Assembly: GCA_024449915.1 (NCBI GenBank)
Contig: JAMZAV010004541.1
Location: 17,315 to 81,314, forward strand
Direction of reading: 5' to 3'
DNA length: 64,000 nt
Source of the DNA: Sweltsa coloradensis
Lineage: Eukaryota > Arthropoda > Insecta > Plecoptera > Chloroperlidae
Shown: piece by piece, positions 45,001 through 52,807 of the stretch
Layout: every line of letters begins with the position of its first letter
Numbering within the stretch: the first letter of the stretch is position 1
The notes under the pieces: model-generated
Seen by the model: the letters and a program-made list of their open reading frames with translations, nothing else
Told to the model about the DNA's origin: nothing
Database searches by the model: none
Program-made: the position numbers and the translations under genes

Positions 45001-46662
45001 CCATATGTTAAATCATAGGGCTATATAAACCGTATGCATAAAGGTAGTTGCGTTAGCAGACTTGCGTTCTCAAGACGCTGGATATTTCAGTAAAGTTGCG
45101 GCTACCCTGGATGGGACGCAAATGTCGAACCTCACATTTTTCGTACCAGAAAATGAATATTTCAACTAAAATTTTTATACCGCCATACAGTAAAGCAGGC
45201 AAGAAACGTTAAATATTTAGTAAAAAAGTTCATAAAAATCGAGTGAAATTTGAGCCAGGGTGTTTCTGATTTAAATCAAACTAGCCAATTTATTTAATAA
45301 AAATCATTGATTTAAATCAAATACACTTTTTCTTAATTTTGAGCAACAAAAACAAGAGTTCTAACTGATTTAGGCAAGGTTTTCCTTAAAATGTTTTTTA
45401 ATTATATTTTCTGAAACCCTTGTGAAAGTATTTGATTTGCTCACCAAATTGACAAGTTTTGAAACACTGATATTGTTGATTTAGGCCTAAATCAATTAAA
45501 ATCTGATTTAATTATAAAAAATCAAAAAAATCTGGTTTAACCCTTTAGGTAGGCCTAGGGCAAGAGACTGGCACCCAAAATTTTGCTTTCTACCTTAACA
45601 ATGTGAAATTCATGATTTTTTAAAGGAATTTTAGAATTTTTTTACATTTTTTCCCTTGATCTTTTAGGAATAAAATGCTGATTTTGGATTCCAAATTGAC
45701 ATCAAAGTTGAAGAAAAAAAATTTTTTTTGCAATTTTTAATTTTTTTCTGTTTTTTTTCCATGTTTAAATTGAATTTTCTACATGCATACAAAATATTCG
45801 GAACAACCCGGAAATATTGATGTTTTAGAGTGTTTTTGTACACAATTGGATTTTTGAACCATTCCAAAAATCCTTCTAATCATTAGAGAATAAATAATAA
45901 GGAAAAATTCTACCAATTCCGAACAAAACAAAGCAGCTTTTTACACGGGTTAAAAGTATGATAAACTGGCAGATTTAATTGTGTAGATTTTGAAAAGTGT
46001 TGGTAAACTATTATACCAATACCCTATAAAGGGTTCAATCAAATAAATCATTTTTTTTTATTTTTTAAATAAAATAAAAAAATCACACCCTGAATCCCGC
46101 GACCCTCGGCATAGGAATGCCTCTAGTTACCGCTACTCCAAAGTGGATGGTAAATATTGCAACTTTTGACCACTATAGGCCTACCTACATTGCAGGTTGC
46201 CCAAAACACAAAATTTAATGTACAAAAAACTAAAAAAACTCTTTTAGTGCTAGAATAATTTATTCGAGTCATTTGGGACTAATTTTTTGTTTTGCTTGCA
46301 TTTCGCTCCCATTGATCTTCAAACAGTATTGCCGGAGACAATTTCGCCATCTTTGCCAATATTTGCGTCCACAACTTTACCGGTGCAAGTCTTTGTGCAT
46401 GAGGGGGTAAATCTGCCAAAACAAATTTAGGTAGTTATTTACTAGACTAGTATGTCAAAAGTGCCCCATCCCTCTCAAAGAAAGAAATGTTAGGGTTAAT
46501 TTATAATTATAAAATATATCATAGCCCTACCTTGCCTGTCCTGATGATTCCTCAGAATCTGATCCCGTAGTTCGGGAAGATCTTTCATATGTTTTATGTC
46601 TTCTTTTTCTGGATACCGTGTGCCATGGCGGATCAGCATCCATATTTGAGCAGGCTCGCAAT
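26853..46662 (-). CDS. MINPP1: Multiple inositol polyphosphate phosphatase (histidine acid phosphatase), six exons, 5' exon missing
   Basis: Exons in transcript order are 46662-46531, 43826-43648, 37432-37165, 36731-36521, 28942-28730 and 27096-26853. Every intron is GT-AG and every phase joins, giving about 414 codons against about 490 in the vertebrate protein; the missing part is the N-terminus. The enzyme removes phosphates from inositol polyphosphates such as IP6 in the secretory pathway or at the cell surface. RHGTRYP, with the nucleophilic histidine, is in the first exon found. The C-terminal acid-catalyst region reads FTHSVA where vertebrate MINPP1 has HAE. The last 20-odd residues are hydrophobic after an SSSG stretch, fitting a GPI-anchor signal rather than the vertebrate ER-retention tail. 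The introns are 0.4-7.6 kb and full of transposons, including a gypsy element in antisense. It may be a divergent paralogue rather than the strict orthologue. Confidence 0.9.
27204..27604 (-). mobile_element. Helentron-like HINE, family A, copy 3
   Basis: It lies in a MINPP intron. On the minus strand it ends in the hairpin and TTTTCCTAG|T (CTAG at 27204-27207) and starts TTGAGCGAGAG, inverse to the subterminal CTCGCTCAA. About 90 per cent like copies 2, 4 and 5 by eye. Confidence 0.75.
27795..28189 (-). mobile_element. Helentron-like HINE, family A, copy 4
   Basis: Same structure and orientation as the copies on either side, inserted after an A and before a T. No coding. Confidence 0.75.
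28207..28616 (-). mobile_element. Helentron-like HINE, family A, copy 5
   Basis: It lies 17 bases from copy 4, in tandem. It contains one TAGGCCTA (28481-28488) exactly where copies 3 and 4 have only TA. Confidence 0.75.
28730..28942 (-). CDS. MINPP1: MINPP exon carrying the altered acid-catalyst motif
   Basis: Acceptor ttattatctgcag, donor CCA|GTAAGT. Phase 2 in, phase 2 out. It contains HGVFYFTHSVAIQTTLAALG and later REWRVSKIGPFASNLAVVFF. In vertebrate MINPP1 the equivalent histidine is followed by Ala-Glu (HAE), the glutamate acting as proton donor; here the residues after the histidine are Ser-Val. Confidence 0.9.
29316..29742. mobile_element. hAT MITE with 8-bp target duplication
   Basis: The element 29324-29734 has ends AGGGATGCACACGATAAT and GACGTGCATCCCT, flanked by a perfect TTATGACT (29316-29323 and 29735-29742). 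The interior is rich in ATCGATAAT words. It lies in the MINPP intron between 28942 and 36521. Confidence 0.85.
29766..29921 (-). mobile_element. tRNA-derived SINE with inverted ends (family S2) and 11-bp target duplication
   Basis: The target duplication TGCTAATTTTT is at 29766-29776 and 29911-29921. Between them, on the minus strand, are ACTACAATTCAGAG, box A, box B (GTGGTTCGATTCCC), AATTTCTGAATTGTAGT and an A-rich tail. The long target duplication and A-rich tail indicate LINE-driven retroposition even though the ends form an inverted repeat. Confidence 0.8.
30366..30496 (-). mobile_element. SINE family S1, 3' fragment
   Basis: It matches the end of the body at about 6520-6640 in inverted orientation (agtctacccactcagtt ... 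ctgattttcagtgg ... cgacgcaatcgacgagtga). Confidence 0.7.
30850..31262. mobile_element. Nested MITE, ends AGTCTATCCGCTGGAAGAA
   Basis: The left 28 bp and the right 28 bp (31235-31262) are near-perfect inverses. It interrupts family C at a site that is empty in the copy at about 170. Confidence 0.7.
31348..33997. mobile_element. DNA transposon with about 730-bp terminal inverted repeats
   Basis: The arms 31351-32090 and 33270-33994 are inverse copies with very few differences by eye. They start TAGTCCTTTGCATAATGGGA and end with the exact inverse. A TAA flanks both sides (31348-31350 and 33995-33997). Between the arms lies a decayed gene (32102-32824). Such long inverted repeats are seen in foldback-like, Kolobok-like and some other cut-and-paste elements; I cannot assign a superfamily. 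Confidence 0.8.
32102..32824 (+). pseudogene. Decayed gene: H3TH-like 'GCDT' motif plus C-terminal CXC (tesmin/TSO1-like) cysteine domain
   Basis: Three reading frames give pieces of one protein in order. Frame 1 (to 32380) has LHALTGCDTVSSFTGRGKK, then an in-frame TAA at 32378 with readable sequence after it (TSVNQLRYELF). A second frame around 32470-32570 has ANYQAAVWYRC. A third (to 32824) has PTSHGW, VEWMVGRPAP, the cysteine array CNCPRVCVLPNCEC...CTNACKLKDC, and an acidic tail ending in a natural stop. Proteins of this order recur, uncharacterised, in marine invertebrates. The GCD..S..GRGKK block resembles the helix-hairpin-helix of FEN1/XPG nucleases, and the tail resembles CXC DNA-binding domains. 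The N-terminus is absent and at least one stop and one or two frame shifts are present. Confidence 0.6.
34228..35846. mobile_element. hAT element with nested helentron; 8-bp target duplication
   Basis: The element 34236-35838 has ends TAGGGATGTGCGAACGTTCG and GTTCGCACAACCCTA. The duplication GAAACTAC (34228-34235 and 35839-35846) is perfect. The interior repeats TTCGAGTTCGA words. It is interrupted by family-B helentron copy 34509-35703. Confidence 0.85.
34509..35703 (-). mobile_element. Helentron-like HINE, family B, copy 2 (extended)
   Basis: Minus orientation: CTAG at 34509-34512 and the TTGGATGAGCG start at 35703. A GC-rich block of about 420 bp (34560-34980), not found in the other copies, sits between the two halves of the family's 'gcgtaattggtgcattgagc' motif. 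It is a foreign insertion or captured sequence. Confidence 0.75.
36000..36100. repeat. (AAAT)n microsatellite
   Basis: Repeated AAAT/TAAA units directly at the tail of the inverted S1 SINE fragment. It is the expanded 3' tail. Confidence 0.85.
36098..36340 (-). mobile_element. SINE family S1, body fragment
   Basis: Inverse of 6400-6640: it matches from the tail (agtctacccactcag) to the 'aattcagaacaactctgaa' motif. The tRNA head is missing. Confidence 0.75.
36521..36731 (-). CDS. MINPP1: MINPP exon, cysteine-rich central segment
   Basis: Acceptor ctttttcag, donor CAG|GTAGGT. Phase 1 in, phase 2 out. It contains MYDMCRYDKSWD, SAWCAAF and LEYAQDLKYYYRQGYG, which align with the C....W / SPWC / LEY..DLK.Y...GYG pattern of MINPP proteins. 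Confidence 0.92.
37165..37432 (-). CDS. MINPP1: MINPP exon, central domain
   Basis: Acceptor ttgttcacag, donor ACA|GTGAGT. Phase 0 in, phase 1 out. The translation starts FRYTNTQRTRASAEAFAMG, the region holding the second phosphate-binding arginine (tRt-RA.eSa.af style), and goes on through LIEPFRNCTTWQKEV. Confidence 0.9.
38220..38446 (+). repeat. 5' LTR
   Basis: 227 bp, starting TGTTGTGTATTTG and ending CAATATACAACA. It matches 42877-43103 throughout as far as I can read. Confidence 0.95.
38447..38464 (+). other. Primer-binding site, tRNA-Leu type
   Basis: TGGTGTCAAAAGTGGAAC directly follows the LTR. It is complementary, with one or two mismatches, to the 3' end of many animal tRNA-Leu species (TGGTGTCAGAAGTGG). 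Confidence 0.7.
38664..39578 (+). CDS. gag: Gag polyprotein
   Basis: 304 codons, intact. The first 170 residues form the alpha-helical capsid-like region typical of retrotransposon Gag (WTEWKQMFDIFMTAAG near the N-terminus, then FDEFVTELKNCAATC). A basic, Gln-rich linker follows. Two CCHC-type zinc knuckles lie at about residues 238-269 (CRRCGYNHASRKC and CNHCQGSNHFASVC). It ends with TAG at 39576-39578, overlapping the next frame by 13 bases. Confidence 0.9.
   Translation: MGEFRKPPILQMDASALSKSWTEWKQMFDIFMTAAGHKDKPDKVQVSMFLNLVGFEAVRVYNTFGLTDATVTLNTLLKKFDEYCLPKKNLAIELHNFFLVTQKPGMSFDEFVTELKNCAATCELGDVYDNILRARIIFGISNKQLQERLLSESKLSLARCIELCRASEVSKNQVQTLHEVGGSIKSVQSVQKGGTRKPNLKKWQNQDQPAVQAKQSQQGGGQHSRCQSTSGVSQSTFDCRRCGYNHASRKCPAYGKTCNHCQGSNHFASVCKKKSGKVLHAVSQEENNNNNSDNENSFLCRIIV
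39566..40087 (+). CDS. pol: Pol: aspartic protease segment
   Basis: This frame is -1 relative to gag and is open from 39566 after a TAG at 39563, so the two overlap by only 13 bases. It has no ATG near its start (first usable codon GTG 39578), so expression would need frameshifting or re-initiation. LDTGAEVNVIP (about 39650) is the retropepsin active site and ILGLKACVELN the flap-side ILG motif. It ends at a TAG at 40085-40087, where the homologous reading continues in another frame. Confidence 0.85.
   Translation, partial: DHCLVSQKHLNNVWTQSLEVHSKKIKFKLDTGAEVNVIPSKLIDQLGLSDKVTDTKIVLLSYGNFKIKPKGKIELVCSKSNRESVKLSFVVADTDSLPILGLKACVELNLISRVGTVAQQINACQSSDEKAHKCVVESVKPSPKIVVVKTSFPSTTNLTKNELLENYKDVFQG
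40088..42193 (+). pseudogene. pol: Pol: reverse transcriptase, RNase H and integrase, with frame breaks
   Basis: The reverse-transcriptase N-terminus (40088-40378) is readable only by changing frame near 40085, 40252 and 40390-40420; the last break also removes several residues before the IKIDPESSKLCTF motif. From 40379 a 604-codon frame holds RLPFGISSAPEVFQ, the active-site IFDDLLI, RNase H (QTDASKDGLG, AQIEKELLA, SDHKPLE), the H2C2 finger of integrase (HESHQG...CRVCEQH) and its catalytic core (CDYFDL, SDNMPFAS, NGLAERS). The frame ends at 42193, after a break near 42160 in an A-run. Confidence 0.9.
42163..42720 (+). pseudogene. pol: Pol: C-terminal end of integrase, separated by a frame break
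   Basis: It continues the integrase in the next frame: HVALLNYRNTPVAGLSMSPAQ, then a chromodomain-free C-terminal barrel-like region with the VCIRKNKEW motif and a basic tail. It overlaps the previous frame by 31 bases around an A-run at about 42157-42163. Confidence 0.85.
42866..42876 (+). other. Polypurine tract
   Basis: AGAGGGGAGG lies immediately 5' of the 3' LTR, where plus-strand DNA synthesis is primed. Confidence 0.75.
42877..43103 (+). repeat. 3' LTR
   Basis: 227 bp, identical by eye to 38220-38446, followed by the TTTCT target duplication. Confidence 0.95.
43648..43826 (-). CDS. MINPP1: MINPP exon, helical domain
   Basis: Acceptor ctggctgtag, donor AAT|GTGAGT. It takes phase 1 in and gives phase 0 out. 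It contains LENFRKWSLDTAPSQ and LTNQGVQDMEFIARRYKTRF, matching the 'L...G..D....A.R....FP.L' stretch of histidine acid phosphatases. Confidence 0.9.
43944..44072 (+). mobile_element. tRNA-derived SINE with inverted ends (S2-like)
   Basis: Box A TGGTCTAGTTGGCTAAAGC and box B CGGGTTCGAACCC are bracketed by AACTACAATACAGAAG (43944 on) and AATTTCTGGATTGTATT (to 44072), which are inverse. The tail matches that at 2000-2024. Confidence 0.75.
44285..44882 (-). mobile_element. hAT element (582 bp) with 8-bp target duplication
   Basis: The ends TAGGGTTGCCATAAG and CGTATGGTAACCCTA are inverse. The duplication TCTCAATA is perfect (44285-44292 and 44875-44882). It encodes a short zinc-finger frame on the minus strand. 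Confidence 0.9.
44287..44550 (-). CDS. BED/C2H2-like zinc-finger protein of a deleted hAT element
   Basis: From the ATG at 44548-44550 the product starts MSKRKCKF and has WEAECLIICSNGTF ... LDLEAHIKTTKH, a Cys2-His2 finger of the kind found at the N-terminus of hAT transposases. The first cysteine pair is spaced C-x3-C rather than the usual C-x2-C. The frame then reads through the inverted repeat to a stop at the element's edge. The catalytic part is gone. It may be a relic, or could make a small DNA-binding protein. Confidence 0.55.
   Translation of the reverse strand: MSKRKCKFSDKLGEKYPSFKKGRYDWEAECLIICSNGTFISIANKGSLDLEAHIKTTKHVNCVQSPCCGIFICNVLFFAPALMATLY
45256..46092. mobile_element. hAT-like MITE related to 3961-4289, with nested insertion
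   Basis: It starts CAGGGTGTTTCTGATTTAAATC and ends AATCACACCCTG, like the element at 3961. The shared internal block 'gagcaacaaa-acaag-ttctaactgatttaggc' confirms the family. No target duplication is visible here. It is interrupted at 45541-46033. Confidence 0.65.
45537..46037. mobile_element. piggyBac-like MITE nested in 45256-46092
   Basis: TTAA (45537-45540) precedes CCCTTTAGG, and CCTATAAAGGG is followed by TTCA (46034-46037), a one-base change from TTAA. The interior, about 490 bp, is AT-rich. Confidence 0.5.
46531..46662 (-). CDS. MINPP1: MINPP exon with RHGxRxP active site
   Basis: Acceptor tgttccag, donor AAG|GTAGGG. It starts with two bases of a split codon and ends in phase 1. The translation begins CEPAQIWMLIRHGTRYP; the histidine of RHG is the phosphate-accepting residue and the arginines bind phosphate. 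A different frame over the same bases (SNMDADPPWHTVSRKRRHK) is a shadow. Confidence 0.9.
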
Positions 46663-46806
46663 CTGGAACATACAATCATGTTTGTAGGCCTACTATTACG
46701 TAGCGGAAGGGCCAGCAAACCCCGCGGCGTGGGGGGCCTTATGACAAATAATGAGCAAGAAAAACGTTGATGAAGCAAGCAAAGAAAAATCAACATCAAC
46801 ATTTTT

Positions 46807-47140
46807 GTGTGGCTCGTTGGTCTTGTGTGTGGCTCGTTGGTCATGTGGTTAGCGTATCTGCTTTCAATGCAGAAGGTCCAGGGTTCGATTCCCGCTAAAG
46901 TCAGAAGTTTTTTAACTTCTGATTTGGACTTCAGTCCATCAGTTCTTGTCTTAGGAGTTTGTAAACGGTGACTTTGGAGCCGTCCTAGCAACGAAGCACA
47001 TAATAAATTTCAGAGTTGTTCTGAATCGGCCTTGTTGATTCTGGCGTTGATTCGCGGGTGTTCGCACTGTCTATACCACTGATTGCTATATTTCCTATTA
47101 AAAATATCGATCTTTGGTTGGTTATCGAATCGTTCACTCG
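46807..47140 (+). mobile_element. SINE family S1, copy with two head units
   Basis: Two copies of the head unit (GTGTGGCTCGTTGGTC) precede GTTAGCGTATCTGC, the box B-like GGTTCGATTCCC and the S1 body, which stops at 'cactcgtcac'. It lies about 140 bases upstream of the first MINPP exon found, on the opposite strand. Confidence 0.8.
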
Positions 47141-47149
47141 TCACAATTT

Positions 47150-48100
47150 TCACTGTGAATCACATTATCAATAATGAAATCACGATTTACAATAAACGAA
47201 ATTTATTTTCAAAAGCATTTACAAAGTACTACCCTCTTAAATATGACTAGGCCTACGTAGTGACAGTAGCTGCACTGAGCAGCCATTTTAATGTAAACAC
47301 ACACAAGCCATGTACCGACTGTTGAAACATAAACTGAGAACACTTTAGACAATAAAACACCCAAAATTCTTTCCGTTACGGTTTTTCTGTACCGAATAAT
47401 TTATTATTTTCTTGTCTTTAATGGGGAGCTTTGCCCCCCAACCCCCACCGGGGCTTCGCCCCTGGACCGGCCCCAGCTAGTCTTACATAAGTGGGCAGCC
47501 GCACCTACAATAAAAATTGACTTGATTGATTGATTGGAAGCGGGGTACCCTACGGTAGTTTTACCAAAATGACAGTTGGCAACCATGCTCCAACATGGCG
47601 TGATGACAACTGATGTATTATACAACACATAAACACAATTGAAATAACATAAAAATGGGAAGATACTCACCTTTTACACCAAAAACAGTAATAAATGGAT
47701 AAAGGTAACATAATAATGCTTTTCAATGTCTTTGGGGATTTTTTTGGTGATTTTCGCGTGAGGCGCTATACGGCATAATTACCAAAAGTTTGGTTGAAAG
47801 TTGGACCCGCTTAGCGACAAGAGTGCCCATAGCCTAGCCCCATCTATTTTAAAATTGTGAGGTTATGTTGACAAGACATAACCCTTAGACCATATAGGCT
47901 ATCGGGTGGACAGAACGCGCGCCTATACCTGCCGTTGCAGCGGTTGAAGCCGAGCTGGGAACAAAGAGAGTGAGAGAGAGGGAGAGATTCTAGGAAGTCG
48001 GTGGTGGCAAGAAGCGCGTAGTACCATTTAAACGTACAGTAATTTCGCGTACTAAAAGTAGTGAATCTCTCGTTACTTTCGACAATGTGATGGTTTCTTA
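47150..48100. other. No gene recognised
   Basis: It contains a G/C-rich inverted block at 47415-47475 (typical of hAT subterminal ends) and a GA-rich run near 47970-47990. No exon seen; the MINPP signal-peptide exon was sought here without success. Confidence 0.4.
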
Positions 48101-48886
48101 CTAGGAAAACGCTTAAGTCCCGCCGCGTTGTTGGATGAGCGTAATTGGTGCACTAAGTTGCCATGTATTACGCGGATTTTTACTGTTGTTCTGTGAAAAA
48201 ATCATTAATTAGTCGAAGATTTTTTTTAAATAAATGAAATTAAATTAAAAATTAACTGTATTTTTTTAATAAATCGTAATTTTTAAAAAAGAAAAAAATC
48301 GTAAAAATGAAATTTTCATAAGAAATAGTTATTCGATTGCGCTAAAATTTTACACAAATATATTAATTCATAAAATTAAGGTTCTGTGAAAAAATCATTA
48401 CAATAGGATAAAGCATGTAGGTGTTATAAGTCAAAGAATTGTTTTAAAAATGAAAAAAAAACGTAAAATTTCGATTTTCATAAGAAATAATTTTTTGATT
48501 ACGCTCAAATTTCACACGAATATCTAAATTCGTAAAATAAAGGTTCTGTGAAAAAATCATTACAATCGAATAAAGCATGTAGGAGTTATAAGTCGAAGAA
48601 ATGTTTTAAAATTCGAAAAAAATCGTAAAATTGCGTTTTTTATGAGAAAAAATTTCCCGATTGCGCTAAAAAACGTGGCAGTTCTAAGTTCAGAGATTTC
48701 GAAGGCCTCCATAAAATTTCATCACAATCGGAGTATTGGTTTAGCCGGAATCGTGTTAACAGACACACAAAAATACAAAAAAAAAGAAAGAAAAAAAAAA
48801 AACATTCCGGATTTTTTTTTCCAGTGTAGTGAAATGGAATCTTCGCTTCGCTCGCTTCGCTCGCTACGCTCGCTACGCTCATCCAA
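48101..48886 (-). mobile_element. Helentron-like HINE, family B, copy 3
   Basis: Minus orientation, CTAG at 48101-48104, start TTGGATGAGCG at the right end. It carries the same internal tandem units as copies 1, 2 and 4. Confidence 0.8.
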
Positions 48887-49022
48887 AAATGTATAATGCA
48901 TATTTATTCCTTGGGACAACACATCGAAGAAGTTTTTAATTTATTTTTACCATATTCCGATAGAAATTTATTTCTATGTGTTTGGCGGAAATATGCCAGA
49001 TTTCAACATATCATCATATCTA

Positions 49023-49654
49023 CTAGGAAAACGCTTAAGTCCCGCCGCGTTGTTGGATGAGCGTAATTGGTGCATTGAGCTGCCATGTGTTATGCGGATT
49101 TTCTGTTGTTCTGTGAAAAAATCATTACTAAGTTGAAGATTTTTTTTTTAAATTAAATTAAATTAAATGAAAAATTAACTTAAATTTTTTTTTTTTAATT
49201 AATTGTAATTTAAAAAAAGGAAAAAATCGTAATATTGAAATTTTCATAAGAAATAATTATTTGATTGCGCACAAATTTTACACAAATATATGAATTTATA
49301 AAATTAAGGTTCTGTGAAAAAATTATTACAATAGGATAAAGCATGTAGGTGTTTATAAGTTCAAAGAATTGTTTTAAAAAAGAAAAAATCGTAAAATTGC
49401 GATTTTCATGAGAAAAAATTTTTTTCGATTGCGCTCAAAAAAACGTGGCAGTTCTTCGTTCAGAGATTTCGAAGGCCTCCATAAAATTTCATCGCAATTG
49501 GAGTATCGGTTTTAGCCGGAATCGTGTTAACAGACACACAAAAATACAGAAAAAAAAAAAAAAAGAAAAAAAAAAAAAAACATACCGGATGTTTTTCTCC
49601 ATGTAGTGAAATGGAATCTTCGCTTCGCTCGCTACGCTCGCTACGCTCATCCAA
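49023..49654 (-). mobile_element. Helentron-like HINE, family B, copy 4
   Basis: Minus orientation, CTAG at 49023-49026. Shorter, with one internal unit fewer. Confidence 0.8.
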
Positions 49655-50764
49655 CTAGGCCTAAGTTACATATATTATATTTTTATTTACGGGAAGGAAA
49701 TGTTTTTTTCTAAAGGGGTATTCATCCTTCAGCCACCAACTAAAAAATGATATTTCATTTTGACCAACTAGTTATAAGTAACAGAAAAATTTAATGTTGG
49801 TCCACCGTTACCAGAAAATTTTCCAAACTTGTCAATTTTTTTTATCTAGCTAGACGTGCGGTAAATCTCACATGGCCCATGGGGACGATCCTAGAGGACT
49901 TTGCTATAAAATTGGCCGTCATTGGCTACGTTTTCTGTAAATCATCTACGTGATTTAGGCATGCGGTTTGGTCAAAATATGCTTATTACCTAGAGGTGTA
50001 ATTTCGGAACGCATATTTGCGTGTGGTATATATAATTTATTCGTGCAAGTTTCTAAATGCCCATTTTAGATTGATATGTGCTATAGTAATAGTATCTATG
50101 GGAAACAAAACATAATAAAAAGCTTTTTTAAAAAATCGTATTTAGTCATAGGTAAAATATATAATTTGTAAACTCTCATTTTAGTTAAGTAGCCGATTAT
50201 GCTCTATTAAAAAATTTAAAAATCTATCAAAAACCCAAGATGACATGGAACCCTTTGCAAATAGAGTTAAGAAGTCACCATTCTCAAAATCTCTCTGTTA
50301 TTGTTTGGCAGTAGTGAGGGGACCGCTCAGACTGTCCGAGGGCCTACAAAATAATAATAATAATAGCTTTGTAAAGATCATTGGTCTGCACTTTTTTAAA
50401 GGGATTAGGCCTATGTTTCCATCCAAATACAACAATTTTTGTGAAAAACAGTTCAAAACATAATATGCATAGGTATGAATACGAAATTATATTTTGCACT
50501 ATAATAGTGAGCTATACAAATGATAACACAACAATCACTTTATACATTATACTGTATTTTATTTATATAATAATACCAAATCGCCTTCAAGAGCCATTAT
50601 ATACCAGAAGTATAAGGCATATTATGTTCATGACAGTCCATGTGCTTTTTCAGGTCTATGTTGACTTGAAAAGACTCTAATGTAAAATAACCATAATAAT
50701 TATCTAAAGTAAAATAGTGTCCTACATTACGAAAAATAATTTCAGTAAAATATTTACACGTGGA

Positions 50765-50912
50765 ATGAAAATCCACATTGTTTTACAGCTCTTTATCGTA
50801 TATTTACGTACAGTCAAATGCAGCGCGCGCGATGTTTTGCCACCACCTCGTTCTTGGAACTGGCCGCAGGTCGGCTTCACGAATATTGCCGCGCTATCCG
50901 TCTACCCGAAGG
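50765..50912 (+). CDS. Candidate first exon of a secreted protein
   Basis: It starts MKIHIVLQLFIVYLRTVKCSA, a plausible signal peptide, followed by RSWNWPQVGFTNIAALSVYP, and reaches a possible donor (AAGG|GTATAG) in phase 1. GC content rises sharply in the coding part. The WP...F..IAALSV.P block loosely resembles the first blade of NHL-repeat or peptidyl-amidoglycolate-lyase proteins, but the stretch is too short to call. The open frame runs on to 51049 without the same quality. Confidence 0.35.
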
Positions 50913-51923
50913 GTATAGATGGTCTAAGACATAACCACATCAACATCAACAATGATCCATCAACAATGATCATGACTAAACTTCATCAAGACGAAATTGG
51001 AAGGTTAATCCGTGGAAAGTCAGAACAGTTCACTGAAATACGAACCTAATGATGTCTTGAATGCTCATTGTACCAGTATTATGAAAAGTAGGCCTAGTAA
51101 GTTGAGCCCTAACGGGTTCCAGTTTTGTTGTTGACGGCCACCTGAATAAAATACAACCTACCAACATAACACCAAAATAAATATACCATGAATACCAACC
51201 TCTACTACCAACCATTACAAAAATCCCCGCCTTTAGTTTTCAAATGAATTTGGTGTTTCTCATTCCGCCACATAGCCTACTATAGGTGTTAAGATATCTA
51301 TGTTCCGCCAGTCATGTTTTACGTTTTTTGATTTGAGTAATAACACCAAATACTTTTACTCAAAACAGTCACATACAACTATTTCGGTGAATTTAATCTT
51401 CTTCAAGTGGGGAGCCCAACATCATTATTATAATCTTGCCAGAAGAGGGCCTTTTACATGGAATGGAATAAAGAAGAAAAAGCTAAGTTTTGAAAAACTT
51501 ATTAAACATTTGGGGGATTCTCTTCTTGGCGTCAATAAAATGGTGGGGGAGGCCTGAAGCGCTTCCCCCCCCCCCCCCCCGCCCCAACGCCCCCTTACCG
51601 CCATCGGAACATCAAATGTTGTAAGTAGTAAAAAACACATTTTTCAAAATCATAAATCATTGATTGATAAAAAAAGACGCTTCGCGAGATCGCCTCCGGC
51701 GACCGAAGCGGAAAGAGAGCATATTTTCTGAAAGTAAAAATTTTGTAAATAAAAGTTCGTTACTCTTTTCTTTTCATCAGCAAGAAGATTGGTAAAGAGA
51801 AGGAATTATTCCAACTCATACAATATCAAAATTTTGCTAATTTATGTCACAACATCATGTTGTAAATAACATGAACGCACCCGTCCCCAAATAACCACTG
51901 CAAGGCTAAATCACAGCATCACC

Positions 51924-52196
51924 ATGATTGTGGACAAAACCTTCAACCAGAATATTGAGTGTGTCGTTATCGAACCGAAGACCTCCCGAATCAGAGTATT
52001 CAGTGCCACGCCCACGCGTTACACATACGAGCTACCTCTAACGGTTACAAATAATGTTGTCGAGTCTTTCAGTACACTGTTTAAAAAAATCGCGCCAAAT
52101 TGCGACATTTGCTTCGGAAGTACTGCTAACGACAGCAAATGTAGTAATTTTGCGACGTACGATATCTTGCAATTTTGCTACGAATGCTCTTGCTAA
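51924..52196 (+). CDS. Unidentified 90-codon frame
   Basis: It starts MIVDKTFNQNIECVV and contains RIRVFSATPTRYTYELPL and a Cys-rich end (CDICFGSTANDSKC...CYECSC). It has balanced composition compared with its AT-rich surroundings, but no recognised domain. Its last third shares words (TTGCTACGAATGCTCTTGC) with the satellite at 59.1 kb, so part of it may be repeat. Confidence 0.25.
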   Translation: MIVDKTFNQNIECVVIEPKTSRIRVFSATPTRYTYELPLTVTNNVVESFSTLFKKIAPNCDICFGSTANDSKCSNFATYDILQFCYECSC

Positions 52197-52389
52197 AATG
52201 CTTTTTACTGCCTGCAAATAAGAGACGTATGCCCTTCAATTTTACTTTATGCTTTTCCGATTTTACTATCCATGTCTACCAAAATAACAATGCTATTTTG
52301 AAGCTTAATTGCTTCAATGATGTCACGAAAATGGAGCTTTTTAATTCTCTGATTTTACAATCATTTTTTAGCTATTGGGCAATGCTTAG

Positions 52390-52800
52390 CCAGCAATTTT
52401 ACTATTCCAACTAAGACGTAATAACAACGTAGCGGTCGAAAAATAGCTTACGATTGCTGTGATAATTTTCATACAGCATAGCTACCATATTAAAATTTAA
52501 CCTGGTCATGCTATTTCATAAAACATTATTCGGTAATTTTACTGCTTCCAAGTAGAACTTATTATCAATGCGCTGTAGTAAAATGCTACGATTCCCTGTG
52601 ATTCATTCCTACAATAAAAGCTCCCAAATTTAGAATGACTGATCATGCTATTTCACGAAGCAATATTCAGTAATTTTACTGCTTCAAGTATAACTAATTA
52701 TCACTGTAGCAGTCGTAAATAGCTACGATTGCTGTGATTCTATTCCAACATAAAGCTCCCAAATTAAATAATTGGGAAAGCTATTTCAACCTGTAATTAG
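52390..52800. repeat. Three-copy tandem repeat, unit about 138 bp
   Basis: The AATTTTACT(GC)TTCCAA block recurs at 52397, 52537 and 52674 (spacings 140 and 137). 'Ctacgattgctgtgat' and 'catgctatttca' recur with the same period. Confidence 0.75.
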
Positions 52801-52807
52801 AGCTGAA

